In this document: positions 10,314 through 21,470 of the stretch, piece by piece
Layout of the letters: the number at the start of each line of letters is the position of its first letter
Numbering within the stretch: the first letter of the stretch is position 1
Assembly (NCBI RefSeq): GCF_003597395.2
Contig: NC_133773.1
Location: forward strand, 77,973,668-78,037,667
Direction of reading: 5' to 3'
DNA: 64,000 nt
Source: Chelonoidis abingdonii
Taxonomy: Eukaryota > Chordata > Testudines > Testudinidae
Program-made: the position numbers and the translations under genes
The notes under the pieces: generated by a model
The model's database searches: none
What the model was told of the DNA's origin: nothing
What the model saw: the letters and a program-made list of their open reading frames with translations, nothing else

Positions 10314-12480
10314 AAATGGTTCCTAAAATGTTTGATATAAACGAGCAGAAACTAGAGGAAAACTAACTAAAAATAGAACAAAACAAGAAGGTAACTGGCT
10401 ATATGTAAAAGAAAAGAATGGGATGGTGTGGTGGAACAGAGATGTAACCAAAAAGAAGAGACTCTTCTGACTCAAGGTATTTTACATTAAAATCATAAAG
10501 TGTGATAGGCCTCAAGCCTGCGTTATAGCTAAGAACAACTTTGCAAGAAACTAATGTACTGTGTAATGGCCATAACTGCATTAAGTTAACTATAAGAAGT
10601 GTTAAAAATATCTCTTATCTTAAAACTGCTCTATGCTGTGCAAGATGTCACCTTGAAGGCAGGGGAAAAACAGCTATTTGCTGTATAGGAGAACAAGAAA
10701 TACTCTTGTGTAACTGCAGAGATCAGGTGTTCTCTGACTAAAATAGCATCATTATAGCTTAAGAACTTTCAAATGGTCTGTTCCCGCTGCTTCCTGAAGA
10801 CCTTGCTCACTTTTATTTTTAAATGTTTGCTGAAGTGAGTATCCTCAATCTCAAATGGATATTATTTATAACTAATATTGCTTTCAATTCAGGGTCAGAA
10901 GCAAAAGGAGTACAGTAAAAGCAATACAATACTGTATAACAATCTGATCTTGCCCTGAAATGTATTCCTAATAGTCCTTGAAGGGGATTTTATCTTCAAA
11001 CCTGTACAGTCATGTCTCTTAGGAGATCACTGCTATACAACAATTATTCACAACTGAGGCTTAGATTTGAAAATACTGAAGTAAATTGCCTTTGACAATT
11101 TAATATAGCACTGGAAACTGAAAAAAAAAGACTACATGGGCTACTCTAATTTATAATCAATTCCTATTTTGAATGTATCAATAAATACCTAAGTGTCAAG
11201 GAACATAGAGCAAGTTCTGATTCCTACACCTGCCCCCAGAGTACTTCATGTCACTTTGTTTCATGATATATATTGAGGCCACCTACTCCTTATAGAACTA
11301 GAATTTTGCATACGTGTCATTTTTAGTGTTTTAGAATAACAGCCCTTTGTCTTTAATCAGTTGCTCCTATGATAGTTAATGAGTCCATGTTCACAGCACT
11401 GAAGTCACAATACATTTGCTATAGATCTAAATATCGCTAGTCATACTTGAGTTCAGTTTCAATAAAAACTAAAGTCAGAAATGATAAAGAGTTTCCTCTT
11501 GGATATCATCACCAGCTGAAATAAGACAATTAAATTAAATGACCATGCTCTCCCTTAAGGAAACTGTACATTCCTTTGAATCAGCCTGTTAGAAATGGTA
11601 ACTTTTCTTTCCAACCAAGCAATTATTAAAACATCTTAAAAATGGAGTAATTCCCCACAGAGTAAATTTTTCTATATAAAATGCTAGAAGTCACTTTAAA
11701 CATATCTAAGAAATAAATCTGAAGTGCTATAATTTATGGAAGCATGTTCTGCTCTGATAATATAAGCTTTGGCAACCTGAGATTTCACTTGGAGAGATCT
11801 ATATGTAACAAGAAATTTGCTTAAGGTGAAGTTTTATTGCTCAGATACATATGAGGTTTATTTATTTCCTAAAGGCTCACATTAGCTTCATGCAACAGTC
11901 TAATGAGCTAATGACCTTGCCATAAGCTTCCTCCTGGAAAACCGACATTTACATTTGTACAGTTAAATAAAACATGTAATGGGGGGAAAATCTAGAAAGA
12001 ACCAAGATTGTGAGTCAAAGAAACATGTCACAGATTTTATCATCTTTACTGACAGTCTTAACCCATGTGTAATGATGATGTCAAGAACAATATCTGTTAA
12101 TTTGATCTCCCTTTATATTAGGCTTGACAATTCAGAAGTATGTAACAAAATGAAATAATAGCTCTACATATTTTAGGTCTACAGATCAGAAATGTGACTG
12201 CACTTAGTTACGTTATCAAACAATGCTGCTGACTATTCCACCCATCAGGGAATTCCTCAGTTTTATATAAGAGACTGAAGTAGATTGCAGGCAATAGTAA
12301 CGTAATACTGACGTGGTAAGGTACCCTTGGGCGCCAATGTAAACATCTGCTTCTTTCAGCTAACTTGAATGTTTAAAATCCTATTTTGGTATGAATATGA
12401 GTTTCTATTAAAAGTATTATTGACAGGCTTTCAGGTAGGGTGTATATATTAACATATTAAAAATGCTGGCTAACAAGTAC
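10314..12480. other. 2.2-kb AT-rich sequence, no gene or clear repeat
   Basis: Frames at 10399-10581 and 10541-10741 are short and motif-free. I see no splice-bounded open segment and no recognised mobile element. This is one of the longest stretches free of recognisable repeats in the window. Confidence 0.5.
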
Positions 12481-12484
12481 TTTG

Positions 12485-12655
12485 TAGTATATACCGTTCA
12501 GCTGCTCTTATCAATGTCAGAAGCTGAGAATGGGCAACAGAGGATGTTCTGTTCATTCCCTCTGGGGCACCTGGCATTGGCCACTGTACTCAGACAGGAT
12601 ACTGGACTAGATGGACCTTTGGTCTGACCCAGTATGGCCACTCTTACATTCAATT
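12485..12655 (+). repeat. CR1 LINE 3' tail, turtle-type subfamily
   Basis: It ends with the tail 'ggactagatggacctttgg' and 'tctgacccagtatggcc', preceded by 'ttcattccctctggggcacc' and 'tggcattggccactgt'. I recognise this as a common CR1 3' end in turtles. The copy at 36350-36525 has the same phrases. It is 5' truncated with no coding part. Confidence 0.85.
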
Positions 12656-15375
12656 AGTATGTACCATGCAAACAGCTGATGAGCATGGGAAAGGATATAA
12701 GGCAAAAAGGGAGGGAAGGACAAGAAGAACAAAGCCAAGAAAATGAGGCCTCTCATTCCAGGTGGCCTCCTCAACTCATCCTCTAGCAAGAGAAGCTGGA
12801 TCACTAAACAAAGGTGTACTAATTGTACATTTAGTGATCTCCCATGTGTACACAATTGCCAGCAAGTTTTGGGAATTCACATACAAGTTTTCAAGAAGTC
12901 TATTCCCTGTTTGTCTCTAGTACCAGTAACCATATCAGTCAACATATAATATGCTTAAAGGAAAGACAAACAACTGCTGGTATCACTTCCAAAAACAAAA
13001 CAAAATAAACACTACAGACATATTTTAGTGTATTAATAGAGTTAATGAAAAGTGTCACATTGACAGACCTTGAGAATGAAGCCTTCCATATATCTACAAA
13101 ACAGGTAGACAAACTTTGCTACCCTGCCCCTCTAATGTGCTTGAACCCTTCCCTGGAGGGACCATATCTGGTGAGTAATAGCTTAGTTCAGTTTTCATGC
13201 TGGTTTATCCTTGTGGTCTCTGCTGACACTGTCAATAAGGGTGCTAATTAGTTCCAAATATGGTGGTACTTGTTTGATATGGACTTCCATCCTTTGGGAG
13301 CTGGTCTGTCAACTCATTTCATATTGGCCTCCAAATACCCATCAAATGGGGGTGAGAGGATGGGGAAATCTTATGGTTCTAATTACATGGCCTTGCTAGG
13401 GAATCAGAGACCAAGAATTGAAAGGGTTAAGGTTGCATTCCACTTTGGTGGGGCAATTACTCCTACTCCTAAAGTATTTTAAAATGAAAATTAGTTTCTT
13501 TCTTTCTTTCTGTTTTTTTAACTGAAGGTCTCTTTTAGCAACATGGCTTCATGTAGCACTAGAAATTAAAAAAAGAATTAATGGTAGGCAAGAGGGACAA
13601 AGTTTTAATAAATCTCTTCCCCTTTATTTATCAGTACTGTATACAATGTTTTCTGGAGCCTAAGTATACAATAGAGGCTAGGGTTAGAAAGGGTCTCATG
13701 GGTCATCAAGTCTCAAATGCTGCATCAAGATCAAGTTATCTCCCAACCCATCTTCCTTAGTGTTGCTTGAATTACACCCTTCACTACTTTAAAATTTCTT
13801 CTCAAGTATTGCACATGCCTCCCATTTCCTTTATTGGATTATTTTATTGCTATGGATCACTCTGTCTAAAACACGTGTATCTGTTTAGTTGTAAGTGTCA
13901 AGGCTCTTATTTTTATTGCTTCCCTCAAGGAAGGAAGAACATATTGCTAGAACCTCTTTCAAGTTGCCATCTTGTACTTCAGAATCCAAGTTTTCATTTA
14001 AAAAAAGTTTTTAGCCTCCATGGTTGTGAGGATAATCTTCAAAAAATGGAGGAAGCAAACTGATATGGTGATGTCTGCCTAAACCAGCAGATGGACTAAA
14101 TCAATAGCTCTGAGAGGTGTGAGCTGTTCCTGTTTATAGATGCTAACTTAGAAGCTTGTTGATGGTCCTTTAAATGTCAATATTGTTAATTGTCTGCTGA
14201 TCAAAGTATGTTGAAAAGAAATGTAGCATAAGGAGAAGAAAATCTGCACAATCTACTTAAGTGATATCTGATTTTTGTGTCATGAGTTGGTGGTACTTTT
14301 GAGACACCACCTCTACTTCCTTTTCCCCTAGTCAAAAAGCAGCCAAGCCAGAGCCCAGCAGTGTAGCTGAACTGCACTGAAGAGGAGTTATATCCAAGGA
14401 GTACACAACAGTACATGGGAAGGTACATTTGAACCTTAGTTGTGTGGGAGTAAATCCCAAAGGTTCCCCAGGGTTTTCTGTTCCCTACTGGCCCAGATAA
14501 AGCCTTTGCACCTCAGAGACTGCAGGCAAGGTGCTGAGGGTTTCCACTGTTTGCTTTTTTGATGGTGCAGCTAAATTACAGAATGCAAAATTATTGAGCA
14601 TCACCAAATGGCTCTATTACTGATAGTTCTCTTGCTTGTTCTGTTTTTATGTTAAAACAATTAAATCTTGGAAAAATGCTGGTTATCAGTTGTGACACAT
14701 TTATTTAGAAGCTGTATGTTTAGATAAGTCTATTTACTGCAACAGTCTGTCTGATGGAGTCATTTCTTAAGTTCTGCTATTGCCTGCAGGATATATCTAC
14801 ACAGAGTAAACAAAACTGGTGTTAAAACATTACACAGATGCTTTTAATGTTTTAAGGTATTATCCATAATGACATGAAATACCTTTTTGCTTGGTTGGTT
14901 TTTTTTGGCCTGTACTTCACTTTGTTACTCCTTTTAGTTTAGTCTTTGTGAGAATATTTTCTCTCTGGTCTCATCATTACCTTATACTTTTGTGAATTAA
15001 ACCACAAGAACAATTTATCAGCCCATAAACTATATCTATTAAAATAATTAATTTGTTCTGGTTTCATGTATTATCTCACCAGCATAATTTTGTGTTGCCA
15101 TTAAATTTAGACAGCTTTCAAATTACAAACAGCTCATGCTTACATTTACTGTGTGTCCAAAAGTGATGCCTGATTGTCACCTTTGATCATCCTCTACTGT
15201 TTTGTTTAACCGTCATTCTCTTTCATGAGTCTGAGTCAGTTTTGTATTTAGTTTCATTAGTTATTTCCCCCCCACCTAAACATATTTTATGACTTCATGG
15301 CCCGGTCTCCATTTGTGTGTGAACAAATTGACATGCAGAATAATTTCTGCATGGAAATTATTGTTTGCTGTCACA
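12656..15375. other. Intergenic sequence, possible CR1-like antisense scrap
   Basis: No gene is supported. A stretch at 13676-13765 ('aggctagggttagaaaggg', 'catgggtcatcaagtc') loosely resembles an antisense CR1 tail ('ggaagggacctcaggaggtcatctagtc') but is too diverged to be sure. The open frames in 12743-13482 and 13767-14063 have no recognisable motif. Confidence 0.45.
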
Positions 15376-15537
15376 AACTGGTGTGAGCATTGGCCTGCTA
15401 AACCCAGGGTTGCAAGTTCAATCCTTGAGGGGGCCATTTAGGGAACTGGGGTAAAAATCTGTCTGGGAATTGGTCCTGCTTTGAGCTTTGGACTAGATGA
15501 CCTTCTGAGGTCCCTTCCAAACCTAATCTTCTATGAG
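15376..15537 (+). mobile_element. Turtle tRNA-derived SINE (tortoise pol III/SINE, Cry-type)
   Basis: The head has 'gtgagcattggcctgctaaa', 'cccagggttgcaagttcaat' and 'cc', in which GGTTGCAAGTTCAATCC is the pol III B box. The A-box part upstream is degraded. It continues with 'ttgagggggccatttaggg' and ends in a CR1-like tail 'ggactagatgaccttctgag' then 'gtcccttccaaacctaatc'. This composition, a tRNA-Lys-like head with a CR1-derived tail, is the SINE first described from tortoises and known from cryptodiran turtles. It is the main basis for naming the organism. A better head is kept in the copy at 50807-50959. Confidence 0.88.
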
Positions 15538-15544
15538 CTGGGAG

Positions 15545-15775
15545 GGGGCCCATTATGCTAGAAGTTGCTCACACTGTAACAGACAGTCTCTGCTCCAGTG
15601 AAGTTACAATGTATGGAAGAAGTGACAAACATATGGCCCATATCCTGGATCCAGCCTGCCTGATGCATTTATGCATCCCATATTGTATATTCATGTATTT
15701 TTCCTAAAGAGAACAGAAGAGAAATAAAGTATTATTATTTACCTTGCATAAATAGGGAACTGAGGCACAGATTAT
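15545..15775 (+). repeat. Ancient amniote interspersed repeat (diverged)
   Basis: It includes 'cccattatgctagaag' and 'acagacagtctctgctccag', then after about 90 bp 'ggaactgaggcacag'. This follows the order of an old repeat whose better member is at 47690-47870 ('ccccactgtac...acaaacatataacaaagagatggaccctgctctgaagagctt', in the same order). Confidence 0.45.
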
Positions 15776-16035
15776 GGCCCAATTCAGCAAAGCACTTAAT
15801 TAAGCACATGCTTAATTTTAAGTGCATGATTAATCCCATCCTTATTCAGCAAAGCACTCAAGCATATGCTGTGTAAATTTCATTGGAGTTGATGGGATGA
15901 CTCAGATGCGTAAATGTTTTGCAGGATCTAGGCCACAGTGAAGAATTCACCCCTGAGCTCTTTACTAAATATGGCTGGGATTATTCATGTGCTTAAAGGT
16001 GAGCACATCCTTAAGCGTTTTGCTGAATGACGGCA
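15776..16035. repeat. Amniote palindromic MITE-like repeat, one copy plus a partial one
   Basis: It starts 'ggcccaattcagcaaagcac', continues 'ttaagcacatgcttaatttt' and turns around a centre with 'attggagttgatggg' to end 'tttgcaggatctaggcc'. A second partial arm, 'gtgcttaaaggtgagcacat' then 'ccttaagcgttttgctgaat', follows at about 15988-16030. The inverted 'agcaaagcacttaa' motif is typical of a short palindromic repeat common in birds and reptiles. Confidence 0.65.
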
Positions 16036-16284
16036 TACGTGACGACTTCAATATCACACAGGAAGTCTGTGGCAAAGTCTGGTTTAGGAGTTCGACACTT
16101 GTACCTTAGCTACTAGAGCTCCTCTAATGATCAATTTACTAATGCAAAACCTCTCTTTGCGTTTAAGTGAGATTCATGCCTGAAAATTCTGGTATTTGCA
16201 TGTAAAACTGATTCCAAAAAGAAAAAAAGTGTACAAAGTAGAACATAGAGAAAGAGAAGCCACATTTTAAAGTATAATTGTTAT

Positions 16285-16700
16285 TCAATCTCTTTTGTGA
16301 TATAGAAAATGCTTTCCTAAAATCTAGAGACTTGATAGCCACTGTTTTACCTTGTTTATGAATTCAGTCATGAACTTGACTGGATAAAACTATGCTGACT
16401 GTCCCTTTTTCAATTGTACATTAATGTTTTTATAATCCATGTTCAGTGTCTCCATTTGTCCAATATCTTCCCTATGTGTCCTCCTTAGTTCCATTCTTAA
16501 ACATTGATATGTCATAAACAGCCCTCTGGTACTTCCTACCCTGAGTGTCCTATCAAATGTTGCCAATGGGTTCCTATTTCTCTTACTGCTTCGTACAGAA
16601 CTCTAAAATGGAATTCCTCTGAGCCTGGAGCTTTCACTGCTTTGTATAATTCTGATTGCCTAATTCCCTGTTTAGTGCCCAATGGGAAAGACTTTTAAAG
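16285..16700 (-). pseudogene. Antisense CR1 LINE reverse transcriptase fragment
   Basis: Read on the minus strand with frameshifts, it gives 'KAPGSEEFHFRVL', then 'EVPEG', 'FKNGTKEDT' and later 'EKGQHSF' and 'SLDFRKAF'. The order matches CR1 RT (SKA.GPDG.HPRVL, GEVPEDWK, F.KGKKEDPGNYRP, GQHGF, YLDFSKAFD). It is heavily decayed. The sequence continuing to about 17290 may belong to the same copy, but I could not recognise it. Confidence 0.6.
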
Positions 16701-17945
16701 TTTCACTGTCTTCTCCCAAACTGTATATCTCAGTCTCTTAGTTTCAGGGTCATGTTACTGAGGGGCCAAATGTACTTAGGTATCTCAGTTTCTGAGTCTT
16801 CATGCTTGTTCCTGGATGGCCTATTCCCTATTCTATCTCTTTGCCTGTTTGCTTCCTACAGGTAAATAAATAAAAGAACTTCTTACTGTATATCTTGGCT
16901 TATGTGCTATCTTTATTAGCTCCTTTAGCCTTTCTTATTAATTTATAACACTTCTTTAATGTTTGTCCACATACTTTTCACTGTCTTTCTTCCCTGGACC
17001 CTTAGATATTCAATAAAGCATATATTTTTCTCTACACACACTGTGCAATGCCTTATTTATCTCCATACTAAGTTGTATTCCTGATGTATTTTTACAAACC
17101 TAACAAGAGTAACTCCATTCCTCAGATTATTTTTATCTTTGTCTTCCAAAATATTCTCTCTATTACTCCTTACCAAATAATCTGTTGCTCTTTTATTTGT
17201 TTGTGGAATTACATAGTTACAACACCAAATAGCAGTCAATTTTATTTGTACATTTTCCATACTTCCAGTCTCATTAGCGCATGTTAGTGTACTCCAGGCT
17301 TTGCCTAAGTGGTAAAATTTTTTCCTTTTCTTACTACCACTATGGCCTTTTTATACTTTTTGGTTTGCTCTATCAGTTTATAGTCTAGTTACTATTATGT
17401 TGTCAAGCACCTTATAACATATTTCTGTAACTACAATTGTTTGCGCCTTGAAACATCTAAAATCTCTGTCTATAAAGATTTTTACACCACTATAGGTGTC
17501 CTCTAATAGCTAATATGTTTGTGCTCATATAATAAAATTGTATGCAGTTAATAAAATGGCATTCTTCAGACATTATTGATATTACACCCAGCCCATTACA
17601 CTTTTGTATCTGGAAGTATTGAATACCCAAGGTGATCTTTTGGATGAATGAACTTTATGGCAACATGAAACAAACATGCCTTGTAATACAATAAGAACTG
17701 ATTTTAGACAACCTCGTTTTTGCAAACGATTATGTCTGAGAGTTGGGCACCTGCATCGTCTGGACCGTGTTGAAAATTCCAGCCTAAATACACTTTAAAG
17801 AGAGAGATGGAGCAGAGCTTTATGGAGTTGGGTGCAAAGACTCAAATAAAGAGAAATAGAAAACTACTGAAAGAAGGAGTAGACCTGTGTCAGAAAAGCA
17901 CTGAATTTTTAGGAGTAGTAAAGATGCATGTAAGCATTCTGTAAC
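16701..17945. other. AT-rich sequence, origin unresolved
   Basis: A 67-codon minus-strand frame at 17260-17057 has no recognised motif. No gene or confirmed repeat is seen. Confidence 0.45.
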
Positions 17946-18215
17946 AAAGAATCATAGAAGCATAGGGTAAAAAGGGACCCTAAGGGTCATCTAGTCTATC
18001 CCCCTGCCAAGATGCAGAATTTGTTGTGTCTAAACCATCCAAGACAGATGGCTGTCCAGCCTCTTTTTGAAAACCTCCAGTGAAGGAGATTCCACAACTT
18101 TCCTACTGTTCTTACAGTTAGGAAGTTTTTCCTGAGATTTAATCTAAATCTGCTATGCTGTAGTTTGAACCCATTGCCTCTTGTCCTGCCCTATGTACTA
18201 TTTTCCCCAAATTCT
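17946..18215 (-). repeat. Antisense CR1 3' end
   Basis: It begins 'aatcatagaagcatagggta', then 'gggtcatctagtctatcccc', and continues 'cctctttttgaaaacctcca', 'gtgaaggagattccac' and 'taggaagtttttcctga'. This is the reverse complement of a CR1 3' region. Beyond about 18215 the match fades. Confidence 0.8.
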
Positions 18216-19000
18216 GCAATATCTTGTCATGATCTGACAACTCTGAAGCATTGTTTGTAACCAAGCCAATTAAAGATTTGATTTTCCTTTTTAAACACCA
18301 TTTGTTAGGTAGTCTCTGAACATCTAGTATATCACATTTTATCTTTAACATAAGAGAAAGTCATTTACTATACTTTTATTCTTAATTTCTTTTTGCATAA
18401 TTGGTAATTGCTTGTGTGTCAAGATCTTTGGTACTATCGCTTTGGATTTAAATTTTAAGCAATGCTTGATTATAGAGCACTCAAATACACCTGGTAAGGT
18501 TTCTATATACTATCTGCAAAGGACACTTTTTGGCCTTGGGATTTTTCTGAGAGTAAATTACTGTAGAACTAACTTTATTTGCTGCAAAGTGCTTACTGAT
18601 GTAATAGACCATGCATACATTGGAAAGAAGGAAGCCGATAATACTTTCAAAGGACATTAAAAGAAACACCTACTTTTAGTCTAAGGGATTATAAATGATG
18701 CTGCAGAGTTGCTCTGTGGGATCTGTCTTTTTATGCCTTCCCTAGGATAACCTGGAGTTGGGAACTGGATTGTGTGCATTTGTGTAAAGGAGTATTATGA
18801 AAAATTAAATAACGAATATTAAGGAAAATATATAGCTCAATTATGACAAATTTGCAAGCTGCAGTTTTCTGTTAGCATGACATTTTGAAGTGCGGTTATG
18901 TGAAGAGAAACTCTGTAATGACATGCCAGTGCTTCATCATGATTATCCCTCCATGCTTTCCATAAGAAACTTGCTCACTTAATAAGTTAAAGCAAGACCC
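18216..19000. other. Intergenic sequence, nothing recognised
   Basis: Two overlapping short frames on opposite strands at 18412-18669 are chance frames. No repeat or gene is supported. Confidence 0.5.
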
Positions 19001-19078
19001 CCCAGATCCTCAGCTGGTGGAGGCACTCTTGAAGCCAGTGCAACTTCACTGATTTACACCAGCTGAAGATCTGGGCCA
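19001..19078. repeat. Amniote palindromic repeat
   Basis: The left arm 'ccagatcctcagctggtg' and the right arm 'caccagctgaagatctggg' are inverted with one mismatch. The centre carries 'agtgcaacttcactgattta'. This is a short non-autonomous palindromic repeat. A half copy with 'tttacactagctgaggg' is at about 19690-19707. Confidence 0.75.
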
Positions 19079-20254
19079 AGATTTTGTTTTTAACTGTCAG
19101 CAATGCAAATTCAGCCATAGGGTTCAAAATAAAAATCAACTTGTGTTCTTTTAGCTTCTCATATAATCACCAGTAATAAAAATGCGGGAATCAGAACATA
19201 GCTGGCAGTGCTGTTGTTTAGAACTGGTCAATTTATTCACTGTAAATAAATTATTTGATGAATTTAATACCCTTTTTTCGTTTGTGAATTGTTTGAGAAC
19301 CAATCCAAATGCATGAAATTATTATTAGTAAGCATCTGCCAAATAGTTTATGTAAACAAATTTCAGCCTGTTTTTTTTTTCCAGACTAACAATTTGTTGT
19401 TCATTTTTTGTGGTGTGTGATAGATCATTTAATTCACATGCTTTTGTTTTTTATTCTCAGTATTTTTGAAACAAGAGAATAATAGTATTAGCAAATATTG
19501 AATAATCTACATGCAGCAGAAATTTTTGGATGCATAATAATTTGCGCTAAAATCTATTAAATGTTTCGAATTCACAAACAATAGTTTGACTCCCTACAGA
19601 TAACAGTGGAATGAACTCCCCAGCTCTATGCATGGAAGTATTAATGAATCACATTTTGTATACATTTTGTAAGTCAATGAAGCTATGCCGGTTTACACTA
19701 GCTGAGGGCATGGGCCATAAGGTATAACCACTGCTTTCTTCAGCTGCTTTGCCTGAGCTCAGCCATCTGCTTCAGACAGAAGATGTCACAAACAATTACT
19801 ATGCTGCAGCAAAGTGTTTTCTAAAGTATTCATAAAGGGAAGTGTATCAGATAATGATAAAGGGAAGTATAGAGGAGATAAATCTAACACAAAAGAGGCA
19901 GTAAGTATTTTAAATTGTTGGATAAATATTGTGATGTTGCCATTCAGGTTCTATGTTTTCTTGATTCCCAAGTATTGTAAAACATTAAAATGTACACTCC
20001 CAAATGGCACACATTATAACTGCATTTTTATTTCACAGTTCTGCTGGCATGTACAAAATACTTGAGATTCCCTATTGTTGTGTCTATTGTTATTACCAGC
20101 AACTCTTATAAAAATACAGCTATGCATAGTACAATGGAATATATCCTTTTTGTACTTTAGGCATTTGTCAGTATATAACAGAATATTTTCTTAAATTATA
20201 GTTAAGTCAGTTTGGTTTTTTGCCCATTGTAATGACCCCTTGCTTACAGATTGT
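19079..20254. other. AT-rich intergenic sequence
   Basis: No gene is seen. The frame at 19814-20065 (83 codons) has no recognisable motif. The only repeat noted is the half palindrome near 19666-19712. Confidence 0.5.
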
Positions 20255-21341
20255 GGGGGGGGCAGTTGATGTGATATGTCTTAACTTTAGTAAGGCTTTT
20301 GATATTGTGTCACGTGACCTTCTCATAAACAAACTAGAGTAATATAGACTCAATGAACCTACTGTAAGGTGGGTGCACAAATGGCTGGAAAACCATTCTC
20401 AGAGAGTAGTTATCAATGGTTCACAACTGAGCTGGAAGGGCTCAGTGAATGGGGTCCCACAGGGATCATTCCTGTGTCCTGTTCTATTCAATATCCTCGT
20501 AAATGATTTGGAGAATGGCAAAGAGAGCATCCTTATAAAGTTTGCAGCTGATATCAAGCTGGAAGAGGCTGCAAGCACTTGTGAGGACAGGGTTAGAATT
20601 AAAAATATTTCTGACAAACTGGAGAAATGATCTGAAGTAGGATGAAATTCAATAAGGACAAATGCAAAGTACTACACTTCGGATGGAATAATCAAAATGG
20701 GAAATGACTGCCTAGGAAGGAGTTTAGCAGAAAAGGATCTGTGGATTCTAATGGATCACAAACTAAATGAGTCAACTATGAAATCCTGTTGCAAAAAAAA
20801 GTGACAATTTTGGGATGTATTAGCAGGAATGTTGTAAGCAAAATGCGAGAAGTAATTCTTCCACTCTGCTCAGTGTTGATCAGGCCTCAGCTGAAATACT
20901 GCAAGCAATTCTGGGCATCACACTTTGGTAAAGAGGTAGACAAATTGGAGAAAATCCTGAAAAGAGCAACAAAAATGATTAAAGGTCTAGAAAATATGAG
21001 CTATGAGTAATATTGAAAAAAATAGGTTTGTTTAGTCTGGAGAAGAGAAGACTGAGGGGGGTTAATGACAGTAGTCTTCAAGTACATAAAGGTTGCTAAA
21101 AAGCGGTGGACAATAAGTTGTTCTCTTTAACCATTGAAGATAGGACAAGAAGTAATGGGCTTAAATTGCAGCAAGGAAGATTTACAGTTTTCCCTAAATT
21201 AGTTAAGCACTGGAACAAATTACCTCAGGTTATACAGACACCTGTCAGGGATTGTCTAGGTAATACCTAGTTCTGCCTCAGTCCGAGGAATGGACTAGAT
21301 GACCTATGAGGGTCCCCTCCTAGGCTACGTTTCTATGATTT
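20255..21341 (+). pseudogene. CR1 LINE, 5'-truncated ORF2 (RT) and 3' end
   Basis: The frame reads 'VDVICLNFSKAFDIVS' near 20267, then LENHSQRVVINGSQLSWKG and NGVPQGSFLCPVLFNILVNDLENG at 20400-20520. The RT catalytic box follows as KFAADIKLEE (20540-20568), where the family has FADDTKL, so the first catalytic aspartate is alanine. Further on come VVSKMREVILPLCSVLIRPQLKYCKQFWASHFGKEV and LEKILKRATKMI at 20835-20985. It ends with the tail 'ggaatggactagatgaccta' and 'cgtttctatgattt'. Several frames and a lost catalytic residue make it a dead copy. Confidence 0.88.
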
Positions 21342-21371
21342 GGTATCTATAGAGACCTCTATTTGTAATGA

Positions 21372-21470
21372 ATCATGCTTGGGTGGGCCATTGACAGCAG
21401 AGGTTGAACCTGGGATCTCTGGATCTAAAAGCATAAGCCTGTACTGCCTGAGCTAAAAGACCCACTTCAG
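21372..21470 (-). repeat. tRNA-like SINE head, antisense
   Basis: On the minus strand it reads 'gggtcttttagctcaggcag', and further on 'atcccaggttcaacctctgc'. TTAGCTCAGGCAG resembles a pol III A box (plus-strand 21446-21458), and GGTTCAACC (plus-strand 21402-21410) resembles a B box, at tRNA-like spacing. The acceptor stem is not intact, so this is a tRNA-derived SINE head or tRNA pseudogene and not a functional tRNA. Confidence 0.6.

Noticed and set aside
15376..15537. Possible functional tRNA gene
   Set aside because: B box present but the A box is degraded, the stems do not pair, and a CR1-like tail shows it is a SINE.
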